Below are positions 33,768 through 37,415 of a stretch of DNA of 37,415 nucleotides, one piece after another; position 1 is the first letter of the stretch; each line of letters starts with the position of its first letter. The DNA is from Paracoccus binzhouensis. Its GTDB lineage: Bacteria; Pseudomonadota; Alphaproteobacteria; Rhodobacterales; Rhodobacteraceae. The stretch is from contig NZ_JAEHFP010000035.1 of the NCBI RefSeq assembly GCF_016446475.1, positions 1 to 37,415 of the forward strand, in the 5' to 3' direction. Position numbers and translations under genes: made by a program. The notes beneath the pieces are model-generated. The model saw nothing but the letters and a program-made list of their open reading frames with translations. It was not told the DNA's origin and ran no database searches.

Positions 33768-35453
33768 GTGGCCGCCCTGTTGGCGCACTGCCCAGCCGGT
33801 TTCGAAAGTTTCATATCGATGACGTCCGGCGGAGCGCATGCCTCGGATGAAGCTTGGGCCAAGGCGACGCGGATCGCGCGCGAGTTGGACCGGATTCTTG
33901 ACGGGGCGGCGCCCGTGCGTGAGGCCGTGATGCGCGCGGCATCCGAGCTGCGGCTTTCGACACGCCAAGTCTACAACTATCTGGCGCGGTATCGGGAAGA
34001 GCGCAGGGTATCGTCCCTGCTGCCGCGAACGAGTGAGACAAGGAAACCACGGGTCAGCCCCGCTGTCGAGAGTATCATCGCGATGACCCTGCGGGAGATG
34101 TGGCTTTGCCCTGAGCAGCCAGACCTTGCACCGATCGTTGAAGAGATCCGCGCCCGCTGCGCAGAGGAAGGGCACACTCCACCCGCCTATGTCACTGTCG
34201 CCCGGCGGATCCCCATTCTGTTCGCACCGGAAGAAATTGCCCGCCGCCGCCTGTCAGATAGTAAACACCTGAACCGGCTGAAGCCGCGACCCGGCTACAT
34301 CCGGGCTAACCACGCGCTCGACGTTGTCCAGATCGATCACACGCCGGCAGACATCCAGTTTGTCGAGGTGATTGATGACCACGGCGTCTTCGTTGGTCGC
34401 CCCTATCTGACCATCGCAGCAGATGTGGCCACGAGCGCGATCATCGGCTTCTGCCTGACCCTCGAGCGGCCGTCACGACTGTCTGTCGCGCTTTGTCTGG
34501 CGCACGCGATGTGCTGCAAGACTGCCTGGCTGGCAGAACGCGGCATCGATCATGCCTGGCCAATGCATGGTCGCCCGAAGCAGATCGTCGTCGATTCCGC
34601 CAAGGAGTTCCAAAGCAGCACCTTCAGCAGAGGATGCGCGGACTATGGCATCGCCATACGCATGCGGAACAAGGGCACCGTGCATCGGGGCGGAGTCGTC
34701 GAACGCCTGCTGGGGAAAGTGAACACGGCGCTGCGGGCTTTGCCGGGCAAGACGGGGCGTTCCATCGCGGATCGGGGCGACTATGCCTCGGAAGCGCGGG
34801 CACGGCTCAGCTTCGCGGATCTTGAACGCTGCATCGCGCTCGCGATCATCGACCACAACCTGAGTCAGAATGCGCGCAAGCTGACCGTTCCGGCGAAAGA
34901 GTGGGAAGATCGGTTCCAACCGAAGGATCGGCCGATCGATGCACCTGTCGATGTGCTGCTGAATTTCCTGCCGCGCAAGACGCGGAAGATTTCACCTCAG
35001 GGCATCAGTCTCTTCGCCATCGACTATTTCGAGCCCTGGCTGGGCCCGCTGGTCGCGCGTCGTGACCGGCTGAACCCGCTCGATCTGTGCTATGATCCTC
35101 GCGACATCAGCCATGTCTACGTCAAGGATCCGGATACCCAGGCTTGGCGGCCGGTCAGGCGACGGGACGGACTGGCCGAGCCGATCACGCTCTGGCAGCA
35201 CCAGACGGATCGACAGCGGCGGCGCGAAATCCAGCGGCGCCCTGTGCAGGAGGCATCAGCCATCCGACGCGAAATCGCCGCAACCGTTGCCGCCGCCAAA
35301 ACCCCCAAAAGCCGGTTGAAGGAGATGACCCGCGCCCGGCATGCCACCGAGGCAAAGAAGCCTTATGCCGACTTCGCTGCGCCTTCCGCCTCGGCCCAGG
35401 CAAAGCTCGACCCGGATCGTCCGCGGCGGGTCTTCCCTGTCGAGGATTGGTAA
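33768..35453 (+). CDS. tniA: Transposase TniA (DDE, TnsB/MuA-like)
   Basis: TniA performs strand transfer. Residues ~20-110 hold helix-turn-helix DNA-binding segments (ASELRLSTRQVYNYLARYRE). The rve catalytic core has Asp in VVQIDHTPADIQFV, Asp in QIVVDSAKEFQSS and Glu in GGVVERLLGKVN. A Mu-transposase C-terminal beta-barrel follows (LCYDPRDISHVYV), and the protein ends FPVEDW, much like Tn5053 TniA. GTG 33768 gives 561 residues; ATG 33819 (MTSGGAHASDEAW) is a likely alternative start. The catalytic residues are intact, so it may be functional. Confidence 0.93.
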   Translation: MAALLAHCPAGFESFISMTSGGAHASDEAWAKATRIARELDRILDGAAPVREAVMRAASELRLSTRQVYNYLARYREERRVSSLLPRTSETRKPRVSPAVESIIAMTLREMWLCPEQPDLAPIVEEIRARCAEEGHTPPAYVTVARRIPILFAPEEIARRRLSDSKHLNRLKPRPGYIRANHALDVVQIDHTPADIQFVEVIDDHGVFVGRPYLTIAADVATSAIIGFCLTLERPSRLSVALCLAHAMCCKTAWLAERGIDHAWPMHGRPKQIVVDSAKEFQSSTFSRGCADYGIAIRMRNKGTVHRGGVVERLLGKVNTALRALPGKTGRSIADRGDYASEARARLSFADLERCIALAIIDHNLSQNARKLTVPAKEWEDRFQPKDRPIDAPVDVLLNFLPRKTRKISPQGISLFAIDYFEPWLGPLVARRDRLNPLDLCYDPRDISHVYVKDPDTQAWRPVRRRDGLAEPITLWQHQTDRQRRREIQRRPVQEASAIRREIAATVAAAKTPKSRLKEMTRARHATEAKKPYADFAAPSASAQAKLDPDRPRRVFPVEDW

Positions 35454-35469
35454 GGTGCCGGACCACCTC

Positions 35470-36336
35470 ATGTCCGCCACCGTCCCACTCTTGCAGGCCG
35501 ATGACGCAGTGCGGATCGCCCATGTGCGCGCGCCGCGCTGGATCAGCCATCCGGCGGCCGGCGCGGCGCATGACGCGATGCGACTGCTGCTTGAGCGACC
35601 GCCATCCCTGCGCCCACGCGGTTTGCTGCTTGCCGGTCCCTACCATAACGGCAAGACCATGATCGCCGAACGCTTCGCCGTCGAACATCTGCGTGTTGCC
35701 GAGCAGCAAAAGGTGTGGGTGATTCAGACCCGGGAAGGTGCAGGGCTGTCGCATTTCTATGCCAGCATCCTGTCCGGATTGCGCGCGCCACAAGCCGCTG
35801 GCTGGCGCAGCCTGGCCCGCGCCGGCGATCAGGTCGATCATCTTCTGGAGCGCCTGAAGCCGCGCCTTTTGATCTTCGACGAGTTCCACAGCGCGTTGCG
35901 CGGGCGGCGCGAGGATGTGAAGGCCATCTTCTCGTTCTTGCGGCGGATCGCACGAGTGCATGACATCTCACCCGTCCTTGTCGGCGAAATCGCGATCTAC
36001 GATGCGGTGCATGACACGGACGAAATGGGCTCACGCTTCGATACGATCCCCATTCCACGCTGGGCGTATGACGAGGATTTCGCGACGCTACTCGACAGCC
36101 TTGAGGTAAGTCTGCCGCTAGCCAATGCCTCCGATCTGTCGCGCGAACCCTTGGCGAAGATCATCCACGATCTGTCAGAGGGGCTGATCGGCGAGGTTGT
36201 CGAGATCGTCACCCGGGCCGCAGTTGCGGCCATCTCGCGCGGTGAGGACCGGATCACGGGCGCAACCCTGTCGGACCTTGGCTATGTGCCTCTCTCGAGG
36301 CGCCGCAATTCGGCTTTGCGTCACGAGATGACATGA
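35470..36336 (+). CDS. tniB: Transposition ATPase TniB (TnsC-like AAA)
   Basis: TniB is the AAA+ ATPase that marks target DNA and activates TniA. Walker A is LLAGPYHNGKTMIA and Walker B is LLIFDEFHSALRG; the sensor region (SPVLVGEIAIYDAV) follows. ATG 35470 gives 288 residues; GTG 35455, two bases after the tniA stop, would add five. The stop overlaps the tniQ start as ATGA. Confidence 0.92.
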   Translation: MSATVPLLQADDAVRIAHVRAPRWISHPAAGAAHDAMRLLLERPPSLRPRGLLLAGPYHNGKTMIAERFAVEHLRVAEQQKVWVIQTREGAGLSHFYASILSGLRAPQAAGWRSLARAGDQVDHLLERLKPRLLIFDEFHSALRGRREDVKAIFSFLRRIARVHDISPVLVGEIAIYDAVHDTDEMGSRFDTIPIPRWAYDEDFATLLDSLEVSLPLANASDLSREPLAKIIHDLSEGLIGEVVEIVTRAAVAAISRGEDRITGATLSDLGYVPLSRRRNSALRHEMT

Positions 36337-37346
36337 GGTTTGGGCCGACCGGGATCTCCGTCACACGTGCAGAGCGGTATGAAAGTGCGGCGGGAAACCG
36401 TTGGCCCATGAGCATTATGCCCGCACCAGGTGAACTTCTGTCGAGTTGGCTGCACCGCCTCGCTTACGCAAACGGCATACCTCCGCACTATTTTGGTGCG
36501 CTTCTCGAAGCGCCGGGTGAGAACTGGTCGGCGCGGCTTGATCGGGCATTGCCCGGTCGCATCCTGCAGCTTTTGGAAGAGCATACCCACATACCTCTGG
36601 AAGACATAACGGCTCTGACTAATGCTCCCGACCCTTTGGCCGTGCTGCGTTTGCCCCTGCGGGCATCGCCTCAGCAGAGTTGCGCACCAAAGACGCAGGC
36701 GACCTGGCTGCAATTCTGCCCGGCCTGTCTGGCGGAAGACGAAACGCCCTATTTTCGCCGAGACTGGCGCCTCGCGACACGCGTTTCTTGCTTTCGCCAC
36801 GGCTGCCGACTTCGGGACAGGTGCCCATCCTGCGGACAAGGATTGGCTCCGTTCAGCCAGAAGCGTCTTGTGCCGCATCAGATCTGCGCCTGGTGCGGCG
36901 CGGCCCTATGCAAACGCACCCGTCCTGCCACCAATGGGGTTCGGCGTCTTGAGCGTCTGATCGACGATCTGCTTCGTCTGCAGGCATCAGGGCATCGAAT
37001 GGCAGAGGGGCGATCACTCCCGGACTTTCTTGGATCAGCCTGCTTTCAATTTAGTCGACGGCCAATGTCCATCGCGCGCCTCTCTCATCGGGATCGCTAT
37101 CAGCTGTTTCGGCAATTGACGGACGGGCAATCGACGCCGTTCGGAACGCGAAGAAGTTCCGCGATCATTTATTGGAAACGCGTCGCTCAGGTTGCGCCAG
37201 CTTGGGGCGGACTGGTCACATCTTTCAGCGATGCCGTCCTGCCTCGGCCCAAAGCTGGGCCTTGCTCTAACACCGCTGGCCCGAATTTGGCGGATCTCGT
37301 TCAGGCGGCCGCGCGGCTCGATCAGCAGCTGTCGCGTTGCCCTTAA
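36333..37346 (+). CDS. tniQ: Transposition protein TniQ (TnsD-like targeting factor)
   Basis: TniQ-family proteins direct target-site choice. The N-terminal signature PAPGELLSSWLHRLAYANG is clear, followed by zinc-binding pairs: FCPACLAEDETPYFRRDW, CFRHGCRLRDRCPSCGQGL and QICAWCGAAL. At 337 residues it is close to Tn5053 TniQ rather than the longer TnsD. ATG 36333 overlaps tniB; ATG 36411 (MSIMPAPGE) could be the real start because the family motif begins there. The stop lies inside the first copy of the downstream 12-bp repeat. Confidence 0.92.
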   Translation: MRFGPTGISVTRAERYESAAGNRWPMSIMPAPGELLSSWLHRLAYANGIPPHYFGALLEAPGENWSARLDRALPGRILQLLEEHTHIPLEDITALTNAPDPLAVLRLPLRASPQQSCAPKTQATWLQFCPACLAEDETPYFRRDWRLATRVSCFRHGCRLRDRCPSCGQGLAPFSQKRLVPHQICAWCGAALCKRTRPATNGVRRLERLIDDLLRLQASGHRMAEGRSLPDFLGSACFQFSRRPMSIARLSHRDRYQLFRQLTDGQSTPFGTRRSSAIIYWKRVAQVAPAWGGLVTSFSDAVLPRPKAGPCSNTAGPNLADLVQAAARLDQQLSRCP

Positions 37347-37389
37347 TTCTGAGACGCGGCGCGTTTGACGACAATTTTTGCCCTTAATT
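37337..37389 (+). repeat. Two 12-bp direct repeats after tniQ, 41-bp period (possible transposase-binding sites)
   Basis: TTGCCCTTAATT occurs at 37337-37348 and 37378-37389, each followed two bases later by GAGA. Between and after them are GACGACA (37367-37373) and its inverse TGTCGTC (37402-37408). Spaced direct repeats with TGTCG-type termini are typical of TniA/TnsB-bound ends. Whether these are the true transposon end cannot be shown from one copy. Confidence 0.6.
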
Positions 37390-37415
37390 GCGAGATTCGG
37401 CTGTCGTCGGGCCTG

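Larger units (their letters stand above)
33671..37415 (+). mobile_element. TniABQ transposon (Tn5053/Tn7-like), limits not fixed
   Basis: tniA, tniB and tniQ are adjacent and co-directional, the core transposition module of Tn5053/Tn402-type and related Tn7-like elements. No resolvase (tniR) is visible before the window ends. Repeats after tniQ (37337-37389) and a TGTCGTC/GACGACA inverted pair look like end structure, so the element may end close to the window edge or continue with cargo. The left end could be just upstream of tniA or beyond the HTH gene. Confidence 0.75.

Overview
The window looks like an alphaproteobacterial chromosome or large replicon, most likely Rhodobacterales. The support is the mostly GC-rich coding sequence, short overlapping ATGA junctions between genes, and protein families typical of that group (ExoD-like protein, TrkH/KtrA potassium transport, an IS66 element, a TniABQ transposon). 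No rRNA, tRNA or CRISPR array was recognised. The species assignment is inference.

Bases 1-17.9 kb are a defence island. It opens inside pglX and continues with pglZ and brxL, the 3' half of a type 1 BREX phage-defence operon; brxA, brxB, brxC and the pglX N-terminus would lie to the left. BrxL has a MITD1-C-like tail where Lon-type BrxL proteins have a protease domain. A convergent operon encodes a BrxR-like WYL regulator, a WGR-domain protein and a Cys-rich protein. The Cys-rich gene is split by a nested mobile element: an IS66-family element with a perfect 8-bp target duplication, itself split inside tnpB by a serine-recombinase element. Divergent from the WYL gene is an sbcD-sbcC-(small CxxC protein) operon. 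The shared intergenic region holds a promoter and two dyads, suggesting that the WYL protein controls this nuclease module.

Bases 18-32 kb look like ordinary envelope and ion-homeostasis genes. They include a ktrA-ktrB-trkH potassium uptake operon with two different channel subunits, a PhoD-like phosphatase, a CaCA cation antiporter, an ExoD-like protein, and a flippase-like membrane protein overlapping a large fusion protein. The fusion joins a metallophosphatase fold that has lost its catalytic motifs to a GT4 glycosyltransferase. A pentapeptide-repeat protein, a TFIIB-type zinc-finger protein, a DegS-like protease and several small membrane proteins complete the region.

Bases 32.7-37.4 kb hold a divergent HTH protein and the tniA-tniB-tniQ genes of a Tn5053/Tn7-like transposon. 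Two copies of a 12-bp repeat follow tniQ; the element probably runs off the right edge or ends near there.
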